From Scleromitrula shiraiana (taxonomy: Eukaryota; Ascomycota; Leotiomycetes; Helotiales; Sclerotiniaceae), in the NCBI GenBank assembly GCA_028455995.1, contig JABELC010000014.1, forward strand, positions 1-64,000: DNA of 64,000 nt, written 5' to 3'. Below the pieces are notes generated by a model. It saw nothing but the letters and a program-made list of their open reading frames with translations, was not told the origin of the DNA and searched no databases. Every line of letters begins with the position of its first letter. Position 1 is the first letter of the stretch. Of this stretch, positions 1 to 12,863 are shown piece after piece. The translations under genes and the position numbers were made by a program.

Positions 1-2320
1 CATCCCGATAATCCTCCTTGATAATTCTTCACCGACGATGCAGTAGTATTGTCAGTTCTCATCTCATCTCATCCCTCTGCACGACCAGTCTACCCATTCA
101 TCCATCCATCCATTTTCACGAGTGGAATCAAATGATCAATCGATCAACTTGAAAAGCCCCCTTCTCGATTTTCGGGACCGACGACTCCCAATCCAGATCC
201 TCTGTCTTCAACTGCCGATTTACTCAAGCAGGGTATTGATTTGCATTGTACATACAATGCAATACGGATGTATACAGCAGATCTAGAATCTAGATCCAAC
301 TTGCATCATAGATAGAGTCCTTTCAAATCTCCTCTGGAGACGGTCCAGGGGGGGGGAGAGACTTCGTAAAAGCCGCGCACGCATACATTACGGACACGGC
401 ATGTATGCATCAAACATGAAGATATCCACTCCATTCATCCACAATATAGTAGTAAATCATATTATATCATATCGAATCACCAACAAAACCAACCGAGGGG
501 AAAAGGGACTTGAAACTTGAGAAAGTTGAAACGAACAAACAAAGGATTGACCCACCTTGACCCTCCTATCAAATCCCACCCCGTTAATTGCAATACCTAC
601 GCCTGATTCGTTAATTCGGTACGAGGAATAAGGTTAAGAATAAGATTACTTGGCATAAGCACTATAAGCTAGGTATGTAAGGTTAAATAGGCGAGTGTGA
701 GTGATCATGAGAGGGAGGGGAGGATTGACAAACAATATGTGCAGTACGGATGTTAGACCTATGGTAGAATTTCTTTACGGTGTGGACAGTGACTATCTAT
801 TATGATTGAGAAGAGAATAAGATAAATTAGGGAACGATCGCGAGTTTAAGCTTACTGTACTGTACCGGTTGGCAGTATGCACATGCGTAGATCACAACAG
901 GCGCGTATTTATTTCCATATTAGGTAAGCCATTCCATGAGATGGATGCATGTATGTAAATCGAATCCGGCAAGTTCTCTATCGTTGAAAAAATATTAAAC
1001 CAACTAGCCGTCAAGACTCTATTGAATAATTAATCAAGAGCCCATATTTGATCTCTCTCGAAGGCTCAGCTCATCTCAGCTCGGTTCTTGTCCTTCCTCG
1101 CCCGCGGCGGGCAAAGGAAATAAAAATGGATGTATATATCCGTGAGTGAGTGAGTGAGCGTACCGGTAATTGAACGATCAATCAATCAATCAATCATGCA
1201 TAAAGCCATTGTAAAAGCCAAGAATCACCTGTAAAGTAGCATAAACAAACGGGTATTACACAAGTCAATGAATGAATGATTGAATGGATGGATAGATGGA
1301 TAGATGAACGAACATATCCAGTGACAGTGGCAGTAACAGTAAGACAAACAAGAAAAGAAACAATGTGGATAGCCTTTTCATACCCTGGCTTAGAGGCAGT
1401 GACACGTTGTACGATTACGATATACCCGTTCCGTCTGTGTGAAATATATAATATATAATAGATGGGTAGTATGTAAGGTGGGTGGTAAAGCAAGGCAGGT
1501 AGGTTTAAGCTTATGTTTTAAGTATTTGATATGTGGATGGTACTATTTGCTTGGTATTATGTAGTCATTTAATGTAGTTATTTACGGTACGGAATACTCC
1601 CGCTTTTAGAAGATATTCGCAGCTACTAGAGCTAGATTTAAAATAATATTATTGTTTCTCATTGGAAATTGGGAAAGATAAAGCGATTATTACCGACATA
1701 TTCGATCCCCCTTTAGGCCTCTAGGGTAAATAATGAGCAATTCGTACCACCTGCTCTTAAGTTACTCCGTATATATTATCATAACAAACACAGCCTCCTA
1801 TCGTGTCGAACGTACGTATGTATCGTATCGTATCGTATCGTAAGGACTATTGTAGTATTCGGATAACATCTGGGCATAAGTAACATGGCGGGAATCGGGA
1901 TGATTACTTCGCAATTGCTTATATGTTTACAAAGAAAGCCACATTATGTATGTATACTAATATTGATCCGATACAGTACCATAGAAAGATATATAAGGAT
2001 ACGATAGATATAATTAGGATTATACAATAACTATGAACAAATGTTAATAGCGAAGAAACATCTCGATCTAGTAAAATACGTATCGATACGTTGTTCAAAA
2101 TGCCCACCAAAACTTACAAATCCAAATCAAGAAAAAGAGAAAGAAATAGAAAAGAAAAATATGATAAAAAAACTTTAAAATTAAGGTTAAATTATCTCCC
2201 ATTCTACGGAGTTTAAAAAGCCATGCCGAGCCATGCCGTGCCATGCCATGTGTAGGTTATTTAAGTGCTTATCATTCTTGGCGTATGTATGAACAAGGGT
2301 AAAAAAAAAAAAAGATTGAT

Positions 2321-2351
2321 GACAAGACAAGACAAGACAAGACAAGACAAG
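2321..2351. repeat. (GACAA)n pentanucleotide microsatellite
   Basis: About six perfect tandem copies of GACAA. It follows a 12-nt A run at about 2301 and belongs to the repeat-rich desert. Confidence 0.9.
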
Positions 2352-2810
2352 ATAAAATCTTGGCATTTTTCATTTGGTTAGATTTTGATTGGATTTGGGT
2401 TTTGGTAATTCTGATTCTAGATATGAGGAAACTTATTTTTTTTTTTTGCTCGTACTATTTTCCATGTTGAAGAGTTGAGTTATGAGTGAGTTACTTTAAT
2501 TAAATTGGCTTTGGGAATAATAATGGTGGAACGATGAGAATATTTTGATGGGCGGTTTCGTGCTTGGGTGGTTTCATGCTTTTCTTATATTTGAATACTT
2601 AATTACTAGTAGGTACTTGGGTGGGTGGGTAACTAGCCCTGGAGGTCTGGCTTGGGTATTCCATCATGATCAACTTCTAGAATGTTACTTACTTTACTTT
2701 AGTCTAGTTTACAATACATATATTATCTATCTACCAAATTTCGAAATAGAAGTCTTACTTAGATTCTTACCTCCTCGTATGATATCATGTTTTTCTACCA
2801 GATTAGTACA

Positions 2811-2839
2811 GTATTGTATTGTATTGTATTGTATTGTAT
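2811..2839. repeat. (GTATT)n pentanucleotide microsatellite
   Basis: Nearly six perfect GTATT units in otherwise non-coding sequence. Confidence 0.9.
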
Positions 2840-3672
2840 ACTATTAGATTTACCTCCTCACTTGCACACTGGAACCATCATTGACTTCTATATTTCGAAT
2901 CAAATAACAATCTAATAAAATAAGTGGAGAAACCAGCGATCTACCAAAAAAAAAAAAAAAAGTAAGAAAAAAAAAACATAAACGTAAATACCCAAAACCA
3001 GGTGAACCTTAACCAAGGGGGCAAAAGTTTGACATGGTTTGATCCATTTAGATTGTTAAGATTTAATTGTGCCAAGGAATGCCGAGATGGAGGCTTGCGT
3101 GTACTTTTTTTCTATTGTACATATTGTAGGTAATGTATGATGTATGAAGGAAGGAATTTACCGCTCGCCTTTACGTGATGAATGGTGGAATTGTACGAGA
3201 TGGTTAATGGGTAGGTCCTGTGTATTGAACGTATTGTACGATAGACATGTTATAATTCGAAAGAAAAAAAATAAAAAATAAAATAAAAACATAATAGTTT
3301 CGTGCGTGTACTTGGGTTTTGAGGCTTCGTACAATAAATAGCCTAATGAATATATACCAAGAGCTGTAGTCCAGTCTCAAAGCTTGGGGATTCTCGGCAT
3401 CCAGGCATATATCATAGTGGGGGTTTATAGTATATCTTCTTAGGTGTGAAATTTTCGGGGTTTAATGAATAGAGCGATGATATTATTCTTCGCGTATTAC
3501 AATTATAGTAAATCCACGGTCAAAGGAATATACAACTTGATCTACTGGCAGTATGTAGTAAACGTACTACGAAGTGGTGATTGTTCTAGACTCAACGAAC
3601 AAACAAGCTGTGGCTTGACTGAGTTAAAAGTTCGACACGGAGAGGCACGTACCTATTGTAATAAAGTCTAGA

Positions 3673-4039
3673 ATAGTGGATAAATTATAATCCTTTTTAT
3701 AATAATAGATAACCCAAGCAAGTTTAAAACCATATAAAAATATACAAATTTTTATATGATATAATATAATACAATACTAGTATTAATTTTTTTTTTAAAA
3801 AACTTGAAGAAATTCAAGCTATTAGATTAAGTTAATTAAATTGAATATCACAACTTGAACTTGAAGTTGATATTTAATTTTAATATCACTTTTTATATCA
3901 TTAGATTTTATATGTTTAAAGCAACTTCAAGCCGTATCATGATATACTAAAATTAAAAATCATATAATTCTTAATTAAGATTAATTTTTAGCTTTTATCT
4001 TTGTGATTCAAGTTTCAAGTTTCAAGTTTGATCCACTAT
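3673..4039. mobile_element. MITE-like AT-rich element with short terminal inverted repeats
   Basis: A 367-bp very AT-rich segment starts with ATAGTGGAT (3673-3681) and ends with its exact reverse complement ATCCACTAT (4031-4039). Allowing one gap, the inverted match extends to about 12 bp (ATAGTGGAT-AAA against ATAGTGGATCAAA). It encodes nothing. Its interior carries AACTTGAACTTGAAGTT (3852-3868), which recurs exactly at 54064-54080, and short ATCATGATA palindromes also seen near 54 kb. A small non-autonomous DNA transposon is the simplest reading. I see no clear target-site duplication, so this stays tentative. Confidence 0.4.
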
Positions 4040-4627
4040 CATACTGTACGTAATATTTTTTTGCTAAAGCACTGGCACTCTAATGAAACGAAACGAATAA
4101 TGTAATTTCACATTGGTATCAATCATTCTATCTCTATTCTATATAATGGCACGCAGCGTATATTTAAGATGAAGAATCATGTAAATGCCAGTGCTATAAG
4201 AACAATGGTCAGCGTTACCGTGACCAACACCGTCACGTCAGCGACGGTTATTTTACAACTAACACGTTAAGGCAACCCCATCAACCAATGAAATCTTCTG
4301 CATCAAAAAACCATAAGCAAGTTAATTAAATATATGGGGAAGGCCATGTAAGCTTATAAGCTTCATTTATATTATCATCCATCATCCATCTCAAACACCT
4401 GGCAGGAGGGATGGAGCCTTGGAGCGCAAATAAGCATAGGTAGTAGTGGAGAGAAATATGGGGGTTGATTCGTACTTGTTAACCGAAGGAAGATTGAAGA
4501 GAAGGTTATTTTGAAAGGATCGTAACGGTTATTTATTACCAGGTTTTGCTTATTTATATTTATATTTATATTTATATGGTACTGTATTTACATTTAGGTA
4601 CTACTAGGTTTCACGTTTAATATACGG

Positions 4628-4655
4628 GGATGGAGATGGAGATGGAGATGGAGAT
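4628..4655. repeat. (GATGGA)n hexanucleotide microsatellite
   Basis: Four to five units of GATGGA. A short (GGC)n run follows at 4752-4768, which is unusual for this AT-rich stretch. Confidence 0.85.
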
Positions 4656-4908
4656 GATTATCAGAGGGTCCACTGTACTCGTTACTTGTTATGCTTTACG
4701 TATGTTTGGGAGAAAGCGGACGGAGAAGAGATGGAAATGTATGTACAGTATGGCGGCGGCGGCGGCGGGTACGGTTAAGAGGATGAGTACGTTGCTGTAG
4801 AGAAGACAGAGTCGGAGTGTATGATCATATTCGAATTCTCCTCCGATCGATCGATCAACTCGGTAAGAAATTAATTATCCTTTGGGGGAAATGAATTGAA
4901 ATGGGGAA

Positions 4909-4945
4909 TAAGAATAAGAATTAGAATTAGAATTAGAATTAGAAT
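4909..4945. repeat. (AGAATT)n hexanucleotide microsatellite
   Basis: Tandem AGAATT/AGAATA units in non-coding sequence. Confidence 0.85.
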
Positions 4946-7078
4946 AGGATTACCTTTACGACACCGTTATTGTGCACCCCTTTCAATCGAAACAGTTGGA
5001 ACCAACTTGGATAGATAGACAGGTTGATTCTACACATAGGATGGATCATTTTGATGGCGGCTGTGCTTTGTGTATGGTATCATATGGGTGAGTGTGAGTG
5101 TAAGTGTGAGTGTATGGGGATGGGGATGGTGTGTTATCTAGAACCAACCAACTAAGCAACTAAGCAACCAACCAACATGTTAATTAAGTTAATTAGTTAA
5201 TTAATATTATGTTTTGGTCAATTAAGAAATTGTGATACTGGCAATCTTATGTTATGTTGTGATGGGTGATGTATGTAATTGGTGCTGATAAGTTGGCCGT
5301 GTTTCAATGGACTAGGTTGGGTAGATTTGCAAGTTCGCAAGTAGACAGGTAGATGAAGGATACAAAATGAAAAGATCAAACAATTAGTATTAGTCCAACC
5401 AACAGTGCCGTGCAATACAAATAATAAAGGCTAGGCAAAGTTTCATTTATTCATTCATTATGTGATTCATCCATTCCTCCCTAATTTGAGCTCTTCCTAT
5501 CCTGACCTCGTGTCTGCAATCAAATGCACTTTATGAGTGAGCGACAAAATGGCTGGTTACCGACTGTATGGTTGGGAGAGGGGTACAAAAACGATGGTTG
5601 TTGGATGGATGGATACATTAGAATAGAATTGAATGGAATGCTGACAGTACATATATATATATATGTATGTAGTATTAAAATAACTCCCCAAAGAGGTAAT
5701 AAATCCCATCTCCATCACACCCTTTTCTCTCTAGCAATACATATTACAACATGGTTGGTTGGTTGGAGGCCAGTTAGAGATATTATGTGGTGTGGAGGGG
5801 CGCGGGGGTTTGAAAGTATGCAATCCATCCATGTCTAGCTACTTACCTACCTACTATTTGGAGGCTTTGCTATATCTTGATACAAACATACATACATATA
5901 TAACTATGCCGTACGCTGTGCTGACTGCGCCGGACAGTGATGCGAGATGACATCCCATATTTCTACCACACGTTGTATATATACAAATTGTTGGTTTTTT
6001 GGGGGTATATTTGGTTCGTTCGATATAGATACCTAGTTCTAGTGAGTTCGAGACGAATATTTTGCTAGGCTTTCCGGATTTCAAATTTGCATGAACTCCG
6101 ATGGATGAACTTCGGATGGAGGCTGTGATGTCGTAATACAGCAATTGAAGAAAGATAATACATACTCGGTCAGTACAATGAAAGGAATAGATATTTTCAA
6201 TTGCCGACATGAATACCGTACGCACACAGCCTTCACGTTGGGGGATTATTTTTGATCGGAAAGGAAAGGAAAGGAAAGGAAAGGAATGGACAGGAAAGGA
6301 AATTTAGGTTTTTTATTATCACTAGTCTGATCAATTATCAATTATCAATGATGATTAATCGTTAATTGATCTATCACTATACTCTAAATAATTAACTATC
6401 GGCACTTGAATAAGTCTATCTAAAATCATGCTGATCATTTCATCTCCAATCTTATGACAAGATGATGAACAACCGTAACGGGGAAACATAAAAATAAGCT
6501 CAACAATAGAACTAGGATCCCTAAAATAATCTATCAATGCTAATTCGAACACAATCATATATTTGTGAAATATATAACCCATTATGGATGTATATCATTT
6601 GTATTTCGATTTCGATGGACATTGGGGTTCGTTCATCTGTATTTTAACTTTATAGTTATTCCTTTTCAATAACTAGAATGAAACGAAATAAAATGAAGAT
6701 ATATATGCATACACAAAACCATCCATCCGGACATTTCGGAGCTATTGAACTCGAAATAGAGTTATTCATTAGTTTCACACCTATCTACTCCATACATACG
6801 TAGTCCATACATTAAATATTCTAGATTCCCAGCAAACTAAAAAAAAAAGTTGACTCAAGCAAGTGGTGAGCGGTGCTCCGTTCGTGGTTTAATCAATTAT
6901 GACGATAGAGTCCCAATTAGCCTGGAGCTTGACAAGAAACTATAATATAACTTATAAGTACTACTGTGTCCATTCATGCAGTATCGGATTTATGCATACC
7001 CATTCATCCTACACTACATAATAAACGTCATCCATCAACCATCCATACCATACCATATCATCCTACACTACATAATAA

Positions 7079-7118
7079 ACGTATGTATGTATGTATGTAT
7101 GTATGTATGTATGTATGT
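7079..7118. repeat. (GTAT)n tetranucleotide microsatellite
   Basis: About ten perfect GTAT units, one of the longest pure microsatellites in the window. Confidence 0.92.
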
Positions 7119-8707
7119 GGAAGATCGATCTACTTAATTAGACCTTATATAAGAAATACATCACAATCCATCTCCAACAAACAGACCAATGATGACTCTA
7201 TTACCAATAAGCTTTAAATATCCGAAGGATCCAAGTATATCCCAAACAGGCAATTCATCTAGATATTCCTCACCACTCTATCCTTAAAATAGTAATATAA
7301 AAAAGCTGACTACATTTGGGGTCCAATACAACGATGAAATATTGCAGTATTTGGGTTAGTTTATTCATTGGATTGGAGTGGACTAAGCCTAATTATTCAA
7401 TATTGTATTTCTGGGCATTTTTTTGGCATTGTAATAAAGCCTTGTTTGATGGTTTCGTATGGTATGAGATGGATGGGATGGGACTTTTCCTTTTCGATGT
7501 ATGTCTGTATGTATTTATTTATATACTATGTATGAGTGTAGGTTTGGGAAAGAAATAATAAGAATTTGGGTGATGGGTGGGTTGGGATCAGATGAGATAC
7601 GATGTTTGGTTGTATTGTACGGTACAGATTGATGGTGGGTACATGAAAATGAGAAAGAAGGTTCGTTGGATAGTTAGCAAAATCTTAGATTAAGTTTATT
7701 ATTTTTCTATTTTATTTTGAAGCAAAGGTTGGTAGTCTCGATTATTAGTTGGATAAATGATTGTTATATCGATTTACTTTACTACTTATTACTTCACTAC
7801 TTACTTATATACATTGTATGATCCATTCATCTACTATCTAACAAGAAATCTATCTGACATCTCATCTCATCATATCCTATCCCATTCATAAATAAATGAA
7901 GATTGATATTTTTTCTTTTTATTCCTATTTATTATTTACATTTGTATATCCTTACATCCTTATATTCTTTCTCATCTAAAGGTTCTGATTCCATCACAAC
8001 TCAACTATCATTATTACACACATAAGGTAGTTTGGATTTTGTTCTTTATATTCTACCTACCTACTTTTCTTCAACCACATCTCAACTCAATCCGATCCGA
8101 GTCACCTACCTCGAAACTACACATTTTATCACCATACATACCCATTATATCTATGAATTAGACCACCACCATTTCCACCATACGATCATATATCGAGGCT
8201 TAGAATTCTTGTCATCTTTAGAGTATTTTAAAGCCTCTTGTCTGTCTCCTCTCTTGTTCGATTTCCCAAGACGCTACCCACCTAGTACGATTCTCCACAT
8301 CCTTAAAAAAAGACCACCCATCCACCCATCCACCTTAGAATTACTAGCCCGCTAGCCTGCTAGTATTTTATTCGGATCTTAGTCTATCTGGTATATTAGT
8401 CTATCTGGTATATTAGTCTATCTAAAACCAGGTATCTAACAACCAGGTATCTATCAACCCATACATATATACATACCTTGAACCCAGGGCTCTCTCTCAT
8501 TTTTTAAAAATCCCCCAGTATTCTTGAGGTACTTATTACTCACTCACTCACTCACTCCACTTAATTACGATCCAAAATCTTATGCGGATATAAGAGGTGA
8601 GAATCGAAAAGCCCATAGTTAATAAGAGGAGTACAATATATAACGGTACATACCGTACGGTACATAAGAAAGAAGACGAAAGGAAAGAAGATTGATGTTC
8701 TAGAACA

Positions 8708-8768
8708 TTTATTTTATTTTTATTTTTATTCTTATTCTTATTTTTATTTTTATTTTTATTTTTATTAT
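8708..8768. repeat. (TTTTTA)n-type hexanucleotide microsatellite
   Basis: About ten units of TTTTTA with some TTCTTA variants, non-coding. A related CCTTA-type tract follows at about 8870-8945. Confidence 0.88.
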
Positions 8769-10610
8769 ATTGAGCGAGCCTGAGGGTTACTTCTTACTTT
8801 ATTCTATTCTATTTTATTTACTTCGTACTTATTATCTTTTTATTTTCCATTATAAAGTTCGTTGGTCACCTTACCTTAGCTTTCCTTACCTTACCTTACC
8901 TTACCTCACCTCACCTTACCTCACCTTATCTTACTTTACTACTCTACTCGCTCACTCGTACAATTTACCCATACAAATTCATTATAATTTACCGCCGACG
9001 GGAATGAGAATGATATCACCATTATAACATAACTGTTAACTATTCAACCTTTGCCAAGCAACAATTTATTCTTCAAATAAAAAAAAAAAGGGAATATAAC
9101 TACGAAGCTGCCGACGGGTTATCGAGGAATTGTTAAAGAATTGGAAGAGCGCATATTTTGACCGACGGATTATTTACGAGGGTTTTGACGTCGACAGATA
9201 TCTATCTATTTTCTGGAACTTGGAATCGGACTAGAAGTATTCATTATAGGGTGGAATCTTTAACTCGAGGTATGTATAGAAAGATTTTTCTTGTCTCTAT
9301 ATGTTTTGTTTATTTCTATATCTCTGTATCTTTGTATGTTCCCTTCTGTTTTCCTTTTTGTCTTTCCTCAAAGTTTCCCAATCGAGAGAATTGAGAGAAT
9401 TGAGGGTATTGTGGATTGGAGATTTCAAATGAGGATATCAGTGCGAGATCTTCTTACTTTCTGGTTGTGAGTGAGTGGAGGGAGTATTGAGTATAAATGA
9501 CTATGAATGAATGAATGAATGATTGAATATATCTATCTATCTATCTATCTATCTCATCTCATCTGTACATTTTATATTCAAATGTTTTACTTCATATTAT
9601 ATTGTGGTACATAAGTACTGCATCACATCAAATCGCATCGACTGGATTGGACTGGACTGGACTGGACCGGACTGGACTTGTCTTGTCTGAATCGGAGTCT
9701 GGACGAATATCTATTTTCGAAATTCCGCTTTATCAAACCAAATCAAATTAAATGGAATAAATAAATAAATAAATATTTCGATTTGCGTCATCGGGAAAAT
9801 TTATTTTATAATTCCAATTACTACGACATAATTACAGCCACAACCGCAATCACAGTCACAATCACAATCACATTACCTCCCTTACCATTGGAATATCTCG
9901 AGATAGCTTCATTTTTCAATTCTTTTATTTGATGGATACATAGATATGATATTGCGAAGTTCAATCAACTCAATTCTTTTTCTACTCTTCAATCATCAAA
10001 TTTCATCAAGTCCATTCATTGTTGGGTATCAAAATTGATATATCATTCATTCAAAGTCTTGAAATTCAAAGTTGGGAGAGATACAGATTTATTATTATTC
10101 AATTTCAATTAATATCAAATTCGAAGTTGAGGATTTGAAAGGATTTGAAGTTTTACAGATTTATCTATATATTATTCACGTCAACTTCTTTTAATCTCTT
10201 CAACCTTCCTTCCCTTAACAATTTCTCTTTATTTTTTTATTTACTCATTTACTTCCTTGTACCTTGATACATTTTTTTTTTTTTTCTTTTCAAAGTGGGA
10301 CGAATATTTTCAAAGCTAACATCTTATCTGAAGTTCTAAAGTTCTGAAGTTTCCAAATTCTAAAGCAACAAAAACGATATACAACAAAAGATAAAACGTC
10401 TCGGGTTTATTTTCCAAATTTAGTACGAAAAGGAAAACACTCGACAATACTTGCGCGACTTTTTTATTAGGTCGATAAATTAACCTTATAAACATACAGA
10501 TATACAAACATACAAACATACATATATACATACATACATACATATATACAAACGTTACGAAAAAAAAAGAAGCTTAATATTTTTCTCCACTTTCTTCTAT
10601 CCATCCTCGC

Positions 10611-10690
10611 CTTACCTTAACTTACTTTACCTTACTTTACCTTACTTTACCTTACTTTACCTTACCTCCTTACTTTACCTTACCTCATTA
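10611..10690. repeat. CTTAC/TTTAC pyrimidine-rich tandem tract
   Basis: Tandem units alternating CCTTA and CTTTA, about 560-640 bp upstream of the WOPR regulator start. The tract is strongly pyrimidine-biased on the plus strand. Confidence 0.85.
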
Positions 10691-10737
10691 CCTTCTTTCT
10701 ACCTTCCCAAAGTATCTACTATACCTACCTACCTTTC

Positions 10738-10808
10738 ATACTATATTATACTATACTATATTATACTATACTATACTATACTATACTATACTATAATATA
10801 CTATACTC
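10738..10808. repeat. (CTATA)n pentanucleotide microsatellite
   Basis: About 14 units of CTATA with occasional TTATA. It lies about 450 bp upstream of the WOPR gene and could supply many TATA-like sites, but position alone does not show promoter function. Confidence 0.88.
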
Positions 10809-11026
10809 ATTATTCAAAATCCAAGTCAATTTAAAGTTACCGCGCGCACCAAGCTTCCTTTTCTGAACGTCCGAGAATTTGCCAAGATTCCGCCGTGTAA
10901 CTAAACTAGTGAGGAATTGAATTAATTACCATTACCCTTACCCTTACCCTTGCCCTTACCACTTTTTATCCATTTACCCCCCCCATTCATTCGACTTTAT
11001 CGCATCGCAAGGAATAGAAATATAAG

Positions 11027-11155
11027 AGGGAGAGAGAGAGCAAGAGAGAGAGAGAGAGAGGAATTGAAGTAAAGGAATATTGGTATCGAGGGAAGAATTA
11101 ATAAAAGGATTATACAATACAAAGTTCCGAGGAAAGGAAGAAGGAAGGAAGAAAT
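11027..11155 (+). promoter_or_regulatory. Purine-rich (GA)n leader/promoter tract of the WOPR gene
   Basis: A GA-rich tract about 100-225 bp upstream of the ATG at 11253 includes a nearly pure (AG)n run at about 11027-11060. Downstream of about 11165 the strand bias flips to pyrimidines (CTTTCTCGACTTTCTC). A purine-to-CT-rich switch just before the start codon is common in fungal promoters. A promoter/transcript-leader role is inferred from position and composition only. Confidence 0.4.
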
Positions 11156-11252
11156 TCAATTTGGAATCTCGATATCGACTTTCTCGACTTTCTCAACTTT
11201 CGCATGAATTAAACCTCAACTTTCATACACCAAACTATCAATAATTCTTACA

Positions 11253-12863
11253 ATGGATACATATTGCGGTCATGTACGCACTCCTGCGGATGCGATTAAA
11301 TTATTCGAAGCATGTCGATTAGGTATACTACCTCGAGTACAAAGAAGATTATCAGAGAAGGAAAGACAATCTATAAAATCTGGTTCCGTATTTGTTTGGG
11401 ATGAAAGAGAAGCTGGTATGCGAAGATGGACAGATGGAAAATCTTGGAGTGCAAGCAGGGTATCTGGAAGTTTCTTAACATATCGAGAGATGGAAGGAAA
11501 GAGAGGAGGTGGTCAATTTGTACCACCACCTGCTAGAAGAATGGCTGGAAAGACACCTGATAGTGGAAAAGGAAGTGATGATGATCAGGATATAGATGTT
11601 GATGGTCCAGATGGTTACAGATATAAACCGGATGGATTGATGAAACAATCTTTCAGTATTACCACATCGACCGGTCAACATCTTCATTTAATCAGTTATT
11701 ACTCTAGACCACATCCAAACGGTCCAGAGCTTATGCAACCTACAAACGATCCACAACTTCGAGCTATTATTCCTGTTAAAGGAATGTATCCAGAATCAAC
11801 AGTTCATGAAGCTCAAGGTCCAGCAATTACAAGGGCACCAATGCAATCAAGTCCTTATATGCAACAATATCCACATATGCACGGAAATCAAAGAGGATAT
11901 TATCAAATGGCTCCGGGAGGATATGGGGCTTGGCCACCATCTCCAGTTTCTACTCCACCATTTCAACATCATCCACAAATGTATCCATCACATCTTCCAC
12001 CACCACCACCTGGTGCGATGCATTCTCCATATCAAAATCAACCAGGTCATCCACATCCTTCTGCATATCAATCTCATCAACCACATACATATAGCCCACA
12101 TCATCGCAACGCACATCTCCAATCATCAATTTCACAACCACAACCAACCGTTTTCGATCGTCCACCCCAACAACCATTAAATTCCTCATTACCGCCCCCA
12201 CCCCCTCATAGCATGATGAACGGTGGCCCCCAACAAATCCATCCCAGTTACCAGCCCAAGCCAAGTCCCCGAATAGACCAAGCTAGAATGGCTGAGCACC
12301 AAGCACAAATCGCCCAGCGAGCCTTACAAAACGGTCTAATCGATCCCCGTATTACAGGACCAGGACAATCAAACTCCATGTCGAATGGAATTAGAATATC
12401 CAGAAATGTCACACCACCACGTCAACCTTCCGTCTCACCTGCTCATACACCTAGAAGTATCCACCTTACCAGTTCACCACCAAGAGATACCAATACCAAT
12501 CAAGCAACCCCACCCTCAATATCTACATCCGCCGCGCAAACCATCCCCAGCATATCCAGTCTCGTGCACGCCTCGGACTCGGTCTCCGTCATGGCAGATA
12601 ACAAATGCAATATTAATAGTAGCAATAATAGTCGAGCGGGCAGTAGTAGTCCTAGGACTTCGACTACCGTGAACGGAACTGCGGTGAATGGAAATTCGGG
12701 GGATGTTAGGGGGAATGCTCAGAAGGTGTCGACTACGACGAAGACGACGACGACGACGACGACGACGGATATCCCACATGAGAAGTTGCATATTGGGAAT
12801 ATTGCTGGGGGTGGGGAGGATAAGAGGGTTATTGGGGCGTTGGATCGGAAATTTTTGATTTAA
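11253..12863 (+). CDS. Gti1/Pac2 family WOPR-domain transcription regulator
   Basis: Intronless 536-residue protein; the ATG at 11253 opens directly into the conserved domain. WOPR box a spans about residues 3-88, with the diagnostic RRWTDGKSWSASR at 57-69 and SGSFLTYREME just after. WOPR box b is about 123-155 (PDGLMKQSFSI, then HLHLISYYSRPHP). The rest is low-complexity: His/Pro/Gln-rich 190-330, Ser/Thr-rich beyond, and a poly-Thr run near 495 encoded by an (ACG)n microsatellite. WOPR proteins (Candida Wor1, Histoplasma Ryp1, Fusarium Sge1, fission yeast Gti1/Pac2) are sequence-specific nuclear regulators of morphogenetic switching, conidiation, secondary metabolism and effector expression. 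The MRRWTDGKSWSAS wording fits the Gti1/Pac2 subgroup better than the Wor1/Ryp1/Sge1 subgroup (GIKRWTDG..WSPS), but I cannot place the orthologue firmly. The gene is isolated by 11.2 kb upstream and 6.4 kb downstream. Confidence 0.95.
   Translation: MDTYCGHVRTPADAIKLFEACRLGILPRVQRRLSEKERQSIKSGSVFVWDEREAGMRRWTDGKSWSASRVSGSFLTYREMEGKRGGGQFVPPPARRMAGKTPDSGKGSDDDQDIDVDGPDGYRYKPDGLMKQSFSITTSTGQHLHLISYYSRPHPNGPELMQPTNDPQLRAIIPVKGMYPESTVHEAQGPAITRAPMQSSPYMQQYPHMHGNQRGYYQMAPGGYGAWPPSPVSTPPFQHHPQMYPSHLPPPPPGAMHSPYQNQPGHPHPSAYQSHQPHTYSPHHRNAHLQSSISQPQPTVFDRPPQQPLNSSLPPPPPHSMMNGGPQQIHPSYQPKPSPRIDQARMAEHQAQIAQRALQNGLIDPRITGPGQSNSMSNGIRISRNVTPPRQPSVSPAHTPRSIHLTSSPPRDTNTNQATPPSISTSAAQTIPSISSLVHASDSVSVMADNKCNINSSNNSRAGSSSPRTSTTVNGTAVNGNSGDVRGNAQKVSTTTKTTTTTTTTDIPHEKLHIGNIAGGGEDKRVIGALDRKFLI

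Larger units (their letters stand above)
1..11252. other. 11.2-kb gene-free, microsatellite-rich region upstream of the WOPR regulator
   Basis: No reading frame here looks like a real gene. The open frames are short (under about 110 codons), low in complexity and follow the tandem repeats. The sequence is a dense succession of 4-6 bp tandem repeats, poly-A/T runs and one AT-rich MITE-like insert (3673-4039). Elsewhere in the window intergenic distances between conserved genes are mostly 0.3-1.8 kb, so this spacing is exceptional. It may hold a long promoter, a long 5' leader or non-coding transcripts for the gene at 11253; that is inference. Confidence 0.75.

Noticed and set aside
1194..1493. 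Overlapping open frames of 60-107 codons throughout 1-11 kb and 12.9-19 kb
   Set aside because: They follow tandem repeats, are rich in Ser/His/Ile/Tyr, lack motifs and are often open on both strands together; composition explains them.
11806..12264. Long open frames overlapping the WOPR gene in other frames and on the minus strand
   Set aside because: They are shadows of the CCA/CAT-rich His/Pro/Gln codons in the real frame; only the 11253 frame carries a conserved domain.
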